The notes under the pieces are model-generated. The model worked only from the letters and a program-made list of their open reading frames with translations, was not told the origin of the DNA and searched no databases. A stretch of 64,000 nt of DNA from Cyclobacteriaceae bacterium (lineage in GTDB: Bacteria; Bacteroidota; Bacteroidia; Cytophagales; Cyclobacteriaceae): the NCBI GenBank assembly GCA_013141055.1, contig JABFRS010000001.1:2721714-2785713 (forward strand). Direction: 5' to 3'. Made by a program: the position numbers and the translations under genes. Below, in pieces: positions 16,195-26,215 of the stretch (its first letter is position 1; each line of letters opens with the position of its first letter).

Positions 16195-18789
16195 TCACCT
16201 TTTTGATGCACTGCGATTAAAGCAGTATCGCAGCAACTTTTCTATTTCTACCACGGCAAAGATCACCAGCGAAAAAACGATCACCAGTGTCATTTCATAA
16301 AGTGACAGCGGTTGTGTTTTAAAGATTGCGTTACAGCCAGGAACATAGATCACCATTAACTGGGCAGCAATGGTTACCGCGATGGCAGCCATCATCGGTT
16401 TGTTAGCGAAATGATTTGTCTGAAAGAATGATTTGGCTCCTGACTTGATCGCCAACAGGTGAGAGAGCTGGCTGAAGCACAACACCGAGAAAGTCATTGT
16501 TTGCCAGGCGGAATCATGATGAGCGATTGTATAGATCTGCATCAGCAGCGTTACGGCTCCGGTTAACAATCCATAAAAAATAATATGGCGCGTCAGGGCG
16601 GTGGAGAATATTCCCTGCCTGGGATCACGGGGATTTCGCTGCATGATATTTTCTTCGGCAGGCTCGGAAGAAAGTGCGAGTCCTGGTAGTCCATCAGTGA
16701 GAAGATTTACCCAAAGGATATGAACGGGCAATAGGGGAATGGGAAGACCGGCGAGCGAGGCAACGAACAACGTGGCGATCTCACCGGTGTTACCCGTCAT
16801 GATGTATTTAATAAACTTGAGTATGTTATCAAAGATGCGCCGGCCCTGGCGGATTGCCTTCACGATGGTGGCAAAATTATCATCGAGGAGAATCATGTGT
16901 GCGGCTTCTTTGGCCACTTCCGTACCGGTGCGTCCCATTGCGATCCCGATGTCAGCGTTTCGGAGTGCCGGTGCGTCGTTCACCCCATCACCGGTCATGG
17001 CAATGAATTGATGTCTTTCGCGTAACGCTTTGATGATACGCAGCTTCTGATCAGGATTCACGCGCGCATAGACACGGATATGTTCAACCCTTTCCATAAA
17101 CTGCTGCTCAGACAGTTGACGAAGTTCATGTCCTTCCAGTACAAGATCTTTTTCTGAAGAAATGATACCCAGCCGCTCCGCCACCGATGTTGCCGTTAGC
17201 TTATGATCACCTGTTATCATGACGGCGGTCACTCCGGCGGCTTTACATTGAGCAATCGCTTCTTTTGCTTCTTCACGGGTAGGGTCCATCATGGCGGCGA
17301 TGCCAATGAAGGTTAGTTCCTGTTCAACCTCACCTATATTGATGTTTGACAGGTGGGTGTTGATCCTTTTCACGGCATAACCCAGGACACGATATCCTTG
17401 AGAGGCCATCTTGTTGGCTTTCTCCTGAAAGAAAGAACGCTCGGAGTCCTGATGGTGGGCAAGTTTTTCAAGGAGCACTTCTACTGATCCTTTGACAAAG
17501 GCGATAACGCCGTCTGAAGTCCCGTGAAGTGTGGTCATGCACCTGCGGGAAGGATCAAAAGGAAGTTCGGCAATGCGTGGAAGTTCTTTCTCAAGCGCGG
17601 ATCGATTATAGTGTTGAGCCGCGGCAAATTGCGCGAGGCCAAGCTCAGTTGATTCGCCGGTTAACTCCCCGTGTTGGTTGCTGACCACATCAGTATTCAA
17701 CGCCATCGCAGTCAACAGAAGATTTTTTCCGGGCAAATAGTGATTGTATCCTGCGCCAAGATCAGGTTCGTATAATTCGGTCACTTCCATTTTGTTCATG
17801 GTCAGCGTGCCGGTCTTGTCCGAACAGATATAGGTGATCGATCCCAATGTTTCCACCGCCGGGAGCTTTCGAACCAGTACGTTTTGTTTCACTAGTTGCC
17901 GTGCACCGCGCGCCAGCACGATGGTGGATACCGCAGGAAGGGCTTCCGGTATGGCGGCAACAGCCAGTGAGATCGCGGTGAGCAATACGATTGACCAGGG
18001 ACCTCCTCGAAGAATTCCAATAAAGAAAAATACTATGCAAAGCAGCAGGATCGCAATCGTCAGTCGCTTGCTGAAAGCATCCAGTCGTAGTTGTAATGGC
18101 GTACGGGTGTTGCCCTGCTGGATCATTGAGGCGATACGCCCGATCTCTGTTTTCATACCGGTGGCAACAACATAGGCCGTTCCGCGTCCGCTGGTAACCA
18201 TCGTTCCATTGTAGCCCAGGTTGATACGGTCACCGAGGGGATAGTCGCCGTGTGGTAAGGATGCGGTGATCTTGCTGACGTTAGATGATTCCCCGGTGAG
18301 AGAGGATTCATCAACTTTCAATGCGTGGACTTCGATAAAACGGAGGTCGGCGGGGATGATGTTGCCGGCTTCCATCACCACCAGGTCACCCGGTAATAAT
18401 TCAGAGGCAGGAATTTCTATTGTCTCACCGTTGCGGATAACACTGGCTTTGGTGATCACAATTTTTTCAAGCGCCTCCAGCGCGTGTTCTGCATTGCGCT
18501 CTTGAAGCAGGCCAATGACAGTGTTGATAATGACAATGGCAATGATCACATAGGCATCGGTCATTTCACCGATAAAGCCCGAGACAACACTGGCCACGAT
18601 CAGGATTATGATCATAAAGTCCGTCAGCTGCCCGAAGAGCATTTGAAGAAATGTTTTTTTCTTTTTAATCACCAGAAGATTTCGTCCGTATTGTTTCTGA
18701 CGCTCTGGAACCGATGCGGGGTGAATGCCGCCACTACCCGTGTTAAACTCTGCGGTTATGTCTTCCAGTGATTTGATGTGATAGCTCAT
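16195..18789 (-). CDS. P2-type cation-transporting ATPase (Ca2+-type)
   Basis: An 864-residue P-type ATPase: actuator TGES motif (SLTGESSNVSK), PEALP in the fourth membrane helix (AAIPEALPAVST), phosphorylation site CSDKTGTLT near residue 326, and hinge MTGDGVNDAPAL near 600. PEALP with C-terminal helices is typical of SERCA/PMCR-like bacterial Ca2+ pumps, though Na+/K+ or Mn2+ pumps share it. It is in the inner membrane and exports cations at the cost of ATP. Single gene, convergent with the Crp gene (4-bp gap) and divergent from the AI-2E gene. Confidence 0.93.
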   Translation of the reverse strand: MSYHIKSLEDITAEFNTGSGGIHPASVPERQKQYGRNLLVIKKKKTFLQMLFGQLTDFMIIILIVASVVSGFIGEMTDAYVIIAIVIINTVIGLLQERNAEHALEALEKIVITKASVIRNGETIEIPASELLPGDLVVMEAGNIIPADLRFIEVHALKVDESSLTGESSNVSKITASLPHGDYPLGDRINLGYNGTMVTSGRGTAYVVATGMKTEIGRIASMIQQGNTRTPLQLRLDAFSKRLTIAILLLCIVFFFIGILRGGPWSIVLLTAISLAVAAIPEALPAVSTIVLARGARQLVKQNVLVRKLPAVETLGSITYICSDKTGTLTMNKMEVTELYEPDLGAGYNHYLPGKNLLLTAMALNTDVVSNQHGELTGESTELGLAQFAAAQHYNRSALEKELPRIAELPFDPSRRCMTTLHGTSDGVIAFVKGSVEVLLEKLAHHQDSERSFFQEKANKMASQGYRVLGYAVKRINTHLSNINIGEVEQELTFIGIAAMMDPTREEAKEAIAQCKAAGVTAVMITGDHKLTATSVAERLGIISSEKDLVLEGHELRQLSEQQFMERVEHIRVYARVNPDQKLRIIKALRERHQFIAMTGDGVNDAPALRNADIGIAMGRTGTEVAKEAAHMILLDDNFATIVKAIRQGRRIFDNILKFIKYIMTGNTGEIATLFVASLAGLPIPLLPVHILWVNLLTDGLPGLALSSEPAEENIMQRNPRDPRQGIFSTALTRHIIFYGLLTGAVTLLMQIYTIAHHDSAWQTMTFSVLCFSQLSHLLAIKSGAKSFFQTNHFANKPMMAAIAVTIAAQLMVIYVPGCNAIFKTQPLSLYEMTLVIVFSLVIFAVVEIEKLLRYCFNRSASKR

Positions 18790-18846
18790 GGAAGCAATAA
18801 AGAAGTTGAAAGCAGCACTTCTCCTGCAGAATGTTTGGATACCACA

Positions 18847-18858
18847 TGATTAAAATCA
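18847..18858. promoter_or_regulatory. Putative Crp/Fnr-type operator (TGATTAAAATCA)
   Basis: Between the ATPase (-, 18789) and AI-2E transporter (+, 18898) genes. TACTTTCG at 18882-18889 follows after 23 nt on the plus strand, placing the likely transcription start within a few bases of the ATG. Confidence 0.78.
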
Positions 18859-18897
18859 GTCTTCCGACACTACACTGAATTTACTTTCGTGGCACGC

Positions 18898-19944
18898 ATG
18901 CACATCACCACCACCTCCGTAACAAAAAAACTTTCCCTTCTCATTCTGATCGTAGCAGTGTTGTACGTTGGGCGTTCGCTGCTCATACCGGTAGCCATTG
19001 CCGGTTTGCTTGCCATGCTGCTGCTGCCATTGAGCCAGTGGCTTGAGCGATGGAAGCTACCTAAATTCATCGCGGTCCTCTGTTGTCTGTTATTAATATT
19101 GGCATTAGTTGGCACTCTTGTCTGGATAGTAAGCTGGCAAGTGTCGGCCTTAATTCAGGATATTGCGCTCGTCAGGGAACGGGTGTCGGTCACGGTCAAG
19201 GAAGTGCAGGCATTTCTTTTTAACCAGTTTGGTATTTCAAGCGAGCGGCAAAATGACGTCCTGTTCAACGAACAGTTCTCGGTTGCGGGAATCATTACGC
19301 AGGCGCTGGGGTCGATGACACAACTCCTCGGAGAGATCGTACTGGTAACGGCATATGTATTTTTATTTCTTTATTACCGTAATCATCTAAAGCGATTTTA
19401 CTTACAGGCTTTAAAGCCGAATCATCGCCGCGAAGGTTATCAGGTGCTCATGAACATCACGCGTGTTTCCCAGCAATATCTTCTTGGATTGAGCAAGATG
19501 ATTGGCTGCCTGTGGATATTGTATGGGATTGGCTTTACACTGATCGGCGTGAAGAACCCGATCTTCTTTGCTGTCTTTTGTGGCTTTTGCGAGATCATCC
19601 CCTTCATAGGTAATATCACCGGTACTTCGTTAACACTGCTCGTATCCCTTGTACAGGGCGCGGAGTTGTCGATGCTCCTGGGAATCCTTTTCGTCTATGG
19701 TACGATCCAGTTTATCCAGGGCTGGATCCTGGAACCGTTGATATTGGGCCACGAGGTACGCATCAATCCGCTTGCTACCGTGGTAGCCCTCGTGATCGGT
19801 GGAATGCTGTGGGGAATTGCCGGGATTTTTCTGGCCATTCCACTAGTGGCAATGTTTAAGGTGACCTGTGATCACATCGATTCCCTTAAGGCGGTTGGAT
19901 TTCTTATCGGCATGCCTTCGGGTCATAAGACATTACGTCGTTAA
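18898..19944 (+). CDS. AI-2E family transporter (PerM-like)
   Basis: About 348 residues from ATG 18898; a GTG at 18889 overlaps the presumed -7 element. It has the AI-2E/PerM layout: two or three helices (LSLLILIVAVLYVGRSLLIPVAIAGLLAMLLLPL), a soluble helical insert (150-200), then five helices with the family signature GFCEIIPFIGNITGTSLTLLVSL and EPLILGHEVRINPLATVVALVIGGMLWGIAGIFLAIPLVA. Members export autoinducer-2 or act as Na+(Li+)/H+ antiporters; which applies here is unknown. Divergent from the cation pump, which favours an ion role. Confidence 0.9.
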   Translation: MHITTTSVTKKLSLLILIVAVLYVGRSLLIPVAIAGLLAMLLLPLSQWLERWKLPKFIAVLCCLLLILALVGTLVWIVSWQVSALIQDIALVRERVSVTVKEVQAFLFNQFGISSERQNDVLFNEQFSVAGIITQALGSMTQLLGEIVLVTAYVFLFLYYRNHLKRFYLQALKPNHRREGYQVLMNITRVSQQYLLGLSKMIGCLWILYGIGFTLIGVKNPIFFAVFCGFCEIIPFIGNITGTSLTLLVSLVQGAELSMLLGILFVYGTIQFIQGWILEPLILGHEVRINPLATVVALVIGGMLWGIAGIFLAIPLVAMFKVTCDHIDSLKAVGFLIGMPSGHKTLRR

Positions 19945-19991
19945 TGATATCACGTATTATTTATTTGTACTGAATACTTAATATTTAATTC

Positions 19992-20729
19992 TTACTTGTC
20001 CAGGTTTACCAGTAGAAGCACACCCATGACAAGGATGATAATAAGCAGGGTCTTTCGAAAGCTTTCCTGGGATATCTTCTCCAGAAGTTGTTTGCCCAGG
20101 TAGCTACCCGCAAAGGATGCAACCAGTAAAAACGGTAAGTACCATAGCATTCGATTCTCCAGGAAATCGCTGTCTAAGTAAATAATGCTTCGCGAAAGGT
20201 CGACGCCAAAATCAATGGCAGCCGAAGTGCCGACAAAAAGATTTTTCTTAAGATTGAAGGATGCCAGGATCAGTCCACGGATCGCGCCACCGGTTCCAAC
20301 AAACCCCGCGAGGAAACCAGCCAGGGCGCCACCGGCGACGGAATTGAACAAGGTCGGGGCAATTTTGATATCGGGCTTTGCCAGGAAAAGAATACTGAAA
20401 GCAATCAGAAAAATTCCAAGCACTGTACGTGCGTATTGAAAGGTAATGAGTGTAGTGAGAAAGGCTCCTGCAATGGCGAGCACAACGCTGGAGATGCCCA
20501 GCCAGGCGACAAGCTTCCAGTCAATGTGGTTCCAGAATAAAAATAGTTTGGAGGAGTTGCTGAACACATGCAACAGTCCGGTAAGGGCGAGCACGGTTTG
20601 AAAATCATAAAACAATTGTGCGATCGAAACAAAAAAGATTGAGGATCCAAAGCCTCCAATTGTTCCGAGGATTTCTACAATGATGGTCAGCAAGAATAGT
20701 AAGAGATAGGAGAGGAATGAAAAATTCAT
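19992..20729 (-). CDS. TauE/SafE (YfcA-like) permease
   Basis: A 245-residue protein with about eight helices and the family repeat GTIGGFGSSIFFVSIAQLF and AGFVGTGGAIRGLILASF. TauE/SafE proteins move small sulfur-containing or carboxylate anions; the substrate is unknown. Its ATG overlaps the stop of the DoxX-like gene by four bases (ATGA), so translation is probably coupled. The operon is divergent from the acetate-kinase operon. Confidence 0.88.
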   Translation of the reverse strand: MNFSFLSYLLLFLLTIIVEILGTIGGFGSSIFFVSIAQLFYDFQTVLALTGLLHVFSNSSKLFLFWNHIDWKLVAWLGISSVVLAIAGAFLTTLITFQYARTVLGIFLIAFSILFLAKPDIKIAPTLFNSVAGGALAGFLAGFVGTGGAIRGLILASFNLKKNLFVGTSAAIDFGVDLSRSIIYLDSDFLENRMLWYLPFLLVASFAGSYLGKQLLEKISQESFRKTLLIIILVMGVLLLVNLDK

Positions 20730-21229
20730 CCAGTGATTCCTTGATGTGAATGATAGGATAACTTCTCGCTGTACTGGTTCGGCCTCCAGAGCCCTTCGTG
20801 TTTGTAGTTACCCGCCAGGATTAGAAAGGCAATGGACATGACGAGCGCCGCCGGGAATTCATATCCGCCCAGGGTGGTGATAAAAATTCCATAAGCCGCC
20901 GCAAGGATCATTGCTGCGGTAGCCCATCGTCGTGGAAGGATTAATCCGATGCCGATGAGAAGCTGAAGTGCGGCAAGGCTTCGTACAACGGAAGCGATCA
21001 GGTGCTGAGAAAATCCGATGACATGATTTTTAAAGAGTGGCAGCACGGACATCTCCTGTGTGGAAGACAGTGTGGCAAGGTCGGAGAGGTTGTGCAAATT
21101 GAAAACCGCTGAACCGAGAAAGATGAGGGAAAAGAAGCTTCTCGCCAGGTGCGGCCGCGTGACGGCACCGATTACAGCGAAAGCGAAGATGGTATTGGCA
21201 AGCAGGGCGAGCTCCACGTTATTTTCCAT
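20726..21229 (-). CDS. DoxX-like four-helix membrane protein
   Basis: A 167-residue membrane protein with four or five helices and the pattern LAALQLLIGIGLILPRRWATAAMILAAAYGIFITTLGGYE, like DoxX/SURF4-type proteins. The family occurs in quinone/thiosulfate metabolism and in many redox clusters. First gene of the operon with the TauE permease. Assignment is by topology and is tentative. Confidence 0.6.
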   Translation of the reverse strand: MENNVELALLANTIFAFAVIGAVTRPHLARSFFSLIFLGSAVFNLHNLSDLATLSSTQEMSVLPLFKNHVIGFSQHLIASVVRSLAALQLLIGIGLILPRRWATAAMILAAAYGIFITTLGGYEFPAALVMSIAFLILAGNYKHEGLWRPNQYSEKLSYHSHQGITG

Positions 21230-21272
21230 GGCTTTTTTAAGGCAAGGAACATTGCCTGTCTTTTTAATACCA

Positions 21273-21284
21273 TGACAAAAATCA
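21273..21284. promoter_or_regulatory. Putative Crp/Fnr-type operator (TGACAAAAATCA)
   Basis: Between the DoxX-like gene (-, 21229) and acetate kinase (+, 21361). On the minus strand TTCCTTGC follows after 23 nt; no good -7 element at that spacing is seen on the plus strand. Confidence 0.68.
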
Positions 21285-21360
21285 GGTTCATGAAAGAGTA
21301 TTATCAGGGGACGTCTGCACTATAAGTTGTCACTTGGTCCTGTCAAGAAAACCACTGAAG

Positions 21361-22599
21361 ATGAGTCTTGCTTCCGCTAATCTCAAAACAAAACCCGCTA
21401 CCATCCTTTGCCTGAATGGTGGATCGTCCAGCATCAAGTTCGCCGTGTATGCCCAGGATTCTTTAACCGTTCCGTTACTGCAGGGTGCGGTAAAAAACAT
21501 CGGCGTGAACACCCGGTTCGAGTATTCGGACAACGGTGCGGACGTTCATACCAATCTTCATTTAAAAGCGGAGAATCCGGAACTGGCCATTCATTTTCTG
21601 ATAGGCTGGCTTGCACGGCAATCCAATGTGGGTGAAATAATATATATCGGTCATCGTATTGTTCAGGGTCTGGAGCATACCGGACCGGTGCGAATTGATG
21701 CTTCATTGATGGGCCGACTGCGACTGGTGGAGAGTTATGCCCCGGATCATTTGCCCAGGGAAATCCGCCTCATTGATGCGTGTGAAAAAGCATTCCCGTC
21801 AGCACAACAGATCGCCTGTTTTGATACTTCCTTTCACCAGGCAATGCCCCAGCTTGCACGCTACCTGCCCTTGCCGGAGCGCTACTATAATAAAGGTGTA
21901 CGCCGATATGGCTTCCATGGCATCTCTTATGAGTACCTGTTGCAAGAGTTAAATGACCGTGAACAGAGTTCCGTTGCCCGGCACCATGTAATCATGGCTC
22001 ACCTGGGAAACGGTTCGAGCCTGGTGGCGCTGAAAGATGGTATACCAATGGATACCACCATGAGCTTTACACCCACATCGGGAGTGATGATGGGTTCCCG
22101 CACGGGTGATCTCGATCCGGGATTGATCACCTACCTTCTTCAAAATGAAGGACTCACGAAGGAACAATTCTCTCACCTGGTGAATCACGAGTCGGGATTA
22201 AAGGGTATTTCGGGCATCAGTGGAGACGTGTTAGAACTACTGGTACATGAAAAGAAAAGCAGCCAGGCAACACTGGCCATTGATCTGTATTGTTACCACA
22301 TCAGGAAAGCCATCGGGTCGCTTAGTGCCGTATTGGGCGGACTTGATACGATCATCTTCTCAGGGGGCATTGGTGAAAATTCACCGGTGATCCGCCGCCG
22401 CATTTGTGGAGGGCTGCAATACCTGGGCATTGAGCTCGATGAAGAACGCAACATCCACAATAAAGACATGATCTCCACGCGCTTCCGTAATGTCAACGTT
22501 CGTGTGATCAGAACAAATGAAGAACTTATGATTGCCCGAAGTGTGCTCGCGGTTGTTCAAAAAGAACCGGTGAATGCAAACCAATTATGTAACGCTTAA
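21361..22599 (+). CDS. ackA: Acetate kinase
   Basis: ATG 21361 (412 residues; an upstream TTG at 21334 is improbable). Family signatures are [16 protein letters not shown] at the N-terminus, [31 protein letters not shown] and [18 protein letters not shown]. The enzyme makes acetate and ATP from acetyl phosphate. The phosphoketolase gene begins inside or just after its end, so acetyl phosphate made by the next enzyme is turned directly into ATP. This is a substrate-level ATP route that needs no respiration. First gene of an operon under the 21273 box. Confidence 0.96.
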   Translation: MSLASANLKTKPATILCLNGGSSSIKFAVYAQDSLTVPLLQGAVKNIGVNTRFEYSDNGADVHTNLHLKAENPELAIHFLIGWLARQSNVGEIIYIGHRIVQGLEHTGPVRIDASLMGRLRLVESYAPDHLPREIRLIDACEKAFPSAQQIACFDTSFHQAMPQLARYLPLPERYYNKGVRRYGFHGISYEYLLQELNDREQSSVARHHVIMAHLGNGSSLVALKDGIPMDTTMSFTPTSGVMMGSRTGDLDPGLITYLLQNEGLTKEQFSHLVNHESGLKGISGISGDVLELLVHEKKSSQATLAIDLYCYHIRKAIGSLSAVLGGLDTIIFSGGIGENSPVIRRRICGGLQYLGIELDEERNIHNKDMISTRFRNVNVRVIRTNEELMIARSVLAVVQKEPVNANQLCNA

Positions 22600-22609
22600 C
22601 GAAATAATC

Positions 22610-24994
22610 ATGACTGAGCTGATTGAAAAAAAACTCCCGGCATCCGAAAATGTGATGCTGATGAACCGGATGAACCGCTACTGGAAGGCCGCGAATTATT
22701 TAGCGGTTGGCCAGATCTATCTCTATGCGAATGCGCTATTGAAAGAGCCGTTAACACTCAAGCATATCAAGCCAAGGCTGCTCGGACATTGGGGCACGAC
22801 ACCCGGATTGAATTTTCTTTATGTTCATTTCAATCGCCTGATCAACGAGTTTGATCTCAATATGATCTTTGTAACAGGACCGGGTCATGGCGGACCGGGC
22901 ATTGTTGCCAACACCTATCTGGAAGGAACTTACAGTGAACTCTATCCAGAGATCACTCAGGATGAAGATGGAATGAAGAAACTATTCAAACAGTTTTCAT
23001 TTCCGGGTGGCATTCCCAGTCACGTAGCACCGGAAACACCGGGCTCTATTCATGAGGGAGGCGAACTGGGCTATTCGTTATTACATGCGTTCGGCGCTGT
23101 GTTTGATAATCCCGATCTGATTGTAGCCTGTGTAGTAGGCGATGGTGAAGCGGAGACGGGTGCGCTTGCCACGAGCTGGCACTCGAATAAGTTTCTTAAT
23201 CCGGAACATGATGGCGCGGTGATTCCTATCCTTCACCTGAACGGATATAAGATTGCCAATCCATCCGTGCTGTCTCGTATTCCTGAGGCGGAGCTGGAAC
23301 AGCTATTGAAAGGCTATGGATATAAGCCCTATTTCATTGAAGGCGATGTTGCGGAAGTATTGCATGTGCAGCTTGCCGATATCCTTGACACTATTATATA
23401 TGAGATCAAGGCAATTCAAACAGAGGCGCGGACCAACGGTTTTTCAAAGCGTCCGACGTGGCCTATGATTGTTTTTAAAACGCCAAAAGGATGGACGGGT
23501 CCAAGAATGGTCGATGGGGTGGCGATTGAAAACACCTGGCGGTCCCATCAGGTGCCGCTAAGTGAACTCGCTGAAAAGCCGGAGCATATCGCGATACTTG
23601 AAGCGTGGATGAAAAGCTATGAACCTGAAAAATTGTTTGATAAAAATGGAAAGCTGATTAAGGAGCTTGTCGCCCTTGCACCGAAGGGTGAACGCCGTAT
23701 GGGTTCCAACCCGCATGCCAATGGAGGTCAAGTGCTTCATCCACTTGCCATGCCTGACTTCAGAAAAGTGGGAATACGCGTGGAGCGTCCCGGAACGCAG
23801 ATCGCTGAGGCAACCGTGATCATGGGAGCATTCCTGCGTGAAGTGATGCGCATCAATTGGGAGAAACGCAATTTCCGTTTGTTTGGTCCCGATGAAACTT
23901 CATCCAATCGGTTATCGAAAGTGTTTGATATCACGTCACGCACTTCTGTTGCTACAATCCTGGACACAGATGATCATATTTCCCCGGACGGACGCGTGAT
24001 GGAAATCTTAAGCGAGCAATGTTGCCAGGGATGGCTGGAAGGTTACCTGCTCACTGGTCGTCATGGGTTATTTTCCTGTTATGAGGCGTTCGTACAGATT
24101 GTTGACTCCATGTTTAACCAGCATGCTAAGTGGCTCAAGGTAGCAGGACATGTGGAGTGGCGTGCACCGATTGCATCATTTAATTATCTATTGACTTCGC
24201 ATGTGTGGCGACAAGATCATAATGGGAACAGTCATCAGGACCCGGGCTTTCTGGATATTGTTGCCAATAAGTCTTCGGACATCGTGCGCATCTATTTACC
24301 TCCCGATGCCAATACCTTATTGAGTGTGACCGATCATTGCCTTCGTAGCAGGAATTATATTAACGTGATCGTGGCGGGAAAACAACCGGCCATCCAATGG
24401 CTGGACATGGAAGCAGCGGTAAAGCATTGTTCAACGGGTCTGGGCATCTGGCAGTGGGCGAGCAACGATGAAGGATCCGAGCCCGATGTGGTGATGGCGT
24501 GCGCGGGCGATGTGCCGACCCTGGAGACGATCGCGGCAGTTCAGCTATTGCGCGAACATCTCCCTGAATTAAAGATACGCGTGATCAATGTGGTGGACCT
24601 GATGACGCTTCAGCCACAGAGTGAGCACCCGCACGGAATATCGGATAATGATTTTGATCTTTTATTTACCAGCACCAAGCCAATAATATTTGCTTTTCAT
24701 GGTTACCCGTTACTGATCCATCGTCTTACGTACCGGAGAAACAATCATAATAATTTACATGTAAGAGGTTATAAAGGAGAGGGGACGACCACCACGCCGT
24801 TTGATATGGTTGTGCTTAATGAAGTAGACCGCTATCACCTTGCGATCCAGGTGATTGACCGGCTGACCAATTTTCAATCGCGGTTTGCCTATGTGAAGCA
24901 ATATTTTCAGAACAAACTTTTGGAGCATCGTGCCTACATCTGCGAGCACGGTGAAGATATGCCGGAGATCCAGCACTGGAAATGGACACTGTAA
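22610..24994 (+). CDS. xfp: Phosphoketolase (xylulose-5-P / fructose-6-P)
   Basis: ATG 22610 gives 794 residues, the usual length; ATG 22574 in the same frame would overlap ackA. Thiamine-diphosphate enzyme motifs are present: [51 protein letters not shown] and [11 protein letters not shown]. It splits xylulose-5-P or fructose-6-P with phosphate into acetyl phosphate plus glyceraldehyde-3-P or erythrose-4-P. It is paired with acetate kinase upstream, and gpm follows after 36 bp. With these neighbours the operon forms a bypass from sugar phosphates to acetate, ATP and lower glycolysis. Confidence 0.96.
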   Translation: MTELIEKKLPASENVMLMNRMNRYWKAANYLAVGQIYLYANALLKEPLTLKHIKPRLLGHWGTTPGLNFLYVHFNRLINEFDLNMIFVTGPGHGGPGIVANTYLEGTYSELYPEITQDEDGMKKLFKQFSFPGGIPSHVAPETPGSIHEGGELGYSLLHAFGAVFDNPDLIVACVVGDGEAETGALATSWHSNKFLNPEHDGAVIPILHLNGYKIANPSVLSRIPEAELEQLLKGYGYKPYFIEGDVAEVLHVQLADILDTIIYEIKAIQTEARTNGFSKRPTWPMIVFKTPKGWTGPRMVDGVAIENTWRSHQVPLSELAEKPEHIAILEAWMKSYEPEKLFDKNGKLIKELVALAPKGERRMGSNPHANGGQVLHPLAMPDFRKVGIRVERPGTQIAEATVIMGAFLREVMRINWEKRNFRLFGPDETSSNRLSKVFDITSRTSVATILDTDDHISPDGRVMEILSEQCCQGWLEGYLLTGRHGLFSCYEAFVQIVDSMFNQHAKWLKVAGHVEWRAPIASFNYLLTSHVWRQDHNGNSHQDPGFLDIVANKSSDIVRIYLPPDANTLLSVTDHCLRSRNYINVIVAGKQPAIQWLDMEAAVKHCSTGLGIWQWASNDEGSEPDVVMACAGDVPTLETIAAVQLLREHLPELKIRVINVVDLMTLQPQSEHPHGISDNDFDLLFTSTKPIIFAFHGYPLLIHRLTYRRNNHNNLHVRGYKGEGTTTTPFDMVVLNEVDRYHLAIQVIDRLTNFQSRFAYVKQYFQNKLLEHRAYICEHGEDMPEIQHWKWTL

Positions 24995-25030
24995 CAAATT
25001 CAGACAAAGAAAAAATTTTACTAAGCTGTT

Positions 25031-25669
25031 ATGACACTTGCCATCGTTCGCCACGGACAATCGACGTTCAATCTTCAGAATCGTTTTACAGGTGACATCG
25101 ATGTTCCCCTGACGCTGCTGGGAAAATATGAAGCATTCCTGGCGGGAAAACAACTGAGGGAAACGGGCGTCACGTTTCAGGATGCCTTCTCTTCCCGTCT
25201 ACTTCGAAGCATCCAGTCGTTGAAGGCTATACTGGAAGTAGTGGATCCGAAAAAGAAGGTTAACACCTACCAGGTAAAAGCGCTCAACGAGCGGAGCTAT
25301 GGCAAGCTGCAGGGCTTCTCTAAAACCGAGAGCGAAGAAATTTATACCAAAGAAAAGGTAAATGAATGGCGTCGTGATTTTAATTCCCGGCCACCGGGAG
25401 GCGAGACGCTTGCCGAAACCTATCAGCGCGTGGTAGCGTTCTATCGCATGACGGTTGAACCCCTGCTCTTGGCAAATCACAATGTGTTGATCGTTGCCCA
25501 CGGTAACAGCTTACGAGCGCTCATAAAATACATTGAGCTGATTTCTGATGAGGATATTTCGAAAACGGAGATCGCAACCGGCACACCGATTCTTTATGAT
25601 ATTCAGGAAGGATCCAACCATTGCTTGTGTTATCAGCGCAGACAATCGCGACATCTGCAGCAACGTTAA
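25031..25669 (+). CDS. gpmA: 2,3-bisphosphoglycerate-dependent phosphoglycerate mutase
   Basis: A 212-residue histidine phosphatase superfamily member: catalytic IVRHGQSTFNLQNRFTG, LNERSYGKLQG, RPPGGETLAETYQRV and IVAHGNSLRALIKYIE (second His). This matches dPGM rather than a general phosphatase. It interconverts 3- and 2-phosphoglycerate, downstream of the glyceraldehyde-3-P produced by phosphoketolase. The C-terminus (NHCLCYQRRQSRHLQQR) differs from the usual LDENL-type tail and may be a local frame change. Third gene of the acetate operon. Confidence 0.9.
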   Translation: MTLAIVRHGQSTFNLQNRFTGDIDVPLTLLGKYEAFLAGKQLRETGVTFQDAFSSRLLRSIQSLKAILEVVDPKKKVNTYQVKALNERSYGKLQGFSKTESEEIYTKEKVNEWRRDFNSRPPGGETLAETYQRVVAFYRMTVEPLLLANHNVLIVAHGNSLRALIKYIELISDEDISKTEIATGTPILYDIQEGSNHCLCYQRRQSRHLQQR

Positions 25670-25690
25670 GATCAAGAAAAGAAAATTTAA

Positions 25691-25716
25691 AGCACCAATC
25701 GGCTATGACTGGTGCT
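25691..25716. terminator. Hairpin between convergent genes
   Basis: AGCACCA...TGGTGCT with a 12-nt loop lies just after gpm and across the stop of the 131-residue gene. It may terminate the gpm transcript. No long T run follows, so this is weak. Confidence 0.35.
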
Positions 25717-26098
25717 GAATTTCCGTGTGCTGAGAAAAATAGTTCCGTATGAACGCATGTTCCATTGCCTCTGTCATTCTGCCTGCGACGATGGCGTAAA
25801 TCTGGATATGATCAAAGCGATGATCTTTCCTCAATTGGTGAAGCAACTCAGTCTTTGCTTCGGTTGGACCGAATAAAAGGACCGAATGGTAGCGAGTGAT
25901 AACTTCCTCTAGCTGCTTGAAGAAGTGACGCTTTTGGTTGTCTTCCTTGTGATGTTGGATTTTTTCTCCTTTTGAGACCAAGCTGTGCCCGCTCGATTCA
26001 CTGCCGTCCAAAGAGGTTGTAGTCATTTTGTCTGCGGCGAATTCTGTGAGGTGTGCCTGGTGGTGATCCATCCAAATTCCGATTTTTAAAGCTTTCAT
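25703..26098 (-). CDS. Unrecognised 131-residue protein (WMDHHQAHL)
   Basis: A soluble alpha/beta protein beginning MKALKIGIWMDHHQAHLTEF. A charged His/Lys-rich middle (HHKEDNQKRHFFKQLEE) follows, then VLLFGPTEAKTELLHQLRKDHRF. The order, a beta strand with an acidic residue followed by a GPTEAK-type loop, recalls domain 3 of release-factor-like (baeRF) proteins, but the likeness is weak. Monocistronic, with an operator 53 bp upstream (26152) and TAGCTTGT 23 nt from it. The presence of its own box marks it as part of the stress regulon. Confidence 0.6.
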   Translation of the reverse strand: MKALKIGIWMDHHQAHLTEFAADKMTTTSLDGSESSGHSLVSKGEKIQHHKEDNQKRHFFKQLEEVITRYHSVLLFGPTEAKTELLHQLRKDHRFDHIQIYAIVAGRMTEAMEHAFIRNYFSQHTEIQHQS

Positions 26099-26151
26099 TG
26101 ATTGACTTGTTTAATTTGACACAAGCTATCCTGACACCAGGAATGAATGGC

Positions 26152-26163
26152 TGACCGAAGTCA
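26152..26163. promoter_or_regulatory. Putative Crp/Fnr-type operator (TGACCGAAGTCA)
   Basis: Located 53 bp upstream of the gene starting at 26098. On the minus strand TAGCTTGT follows after 23 nt. Confidence 0.75.
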
Positions 26164-26215
26164 TTGCCGCGAATGATGTTTGTTGGGTTCCTGCCAGGAA
26201 TGATGTTAAGTTTTT

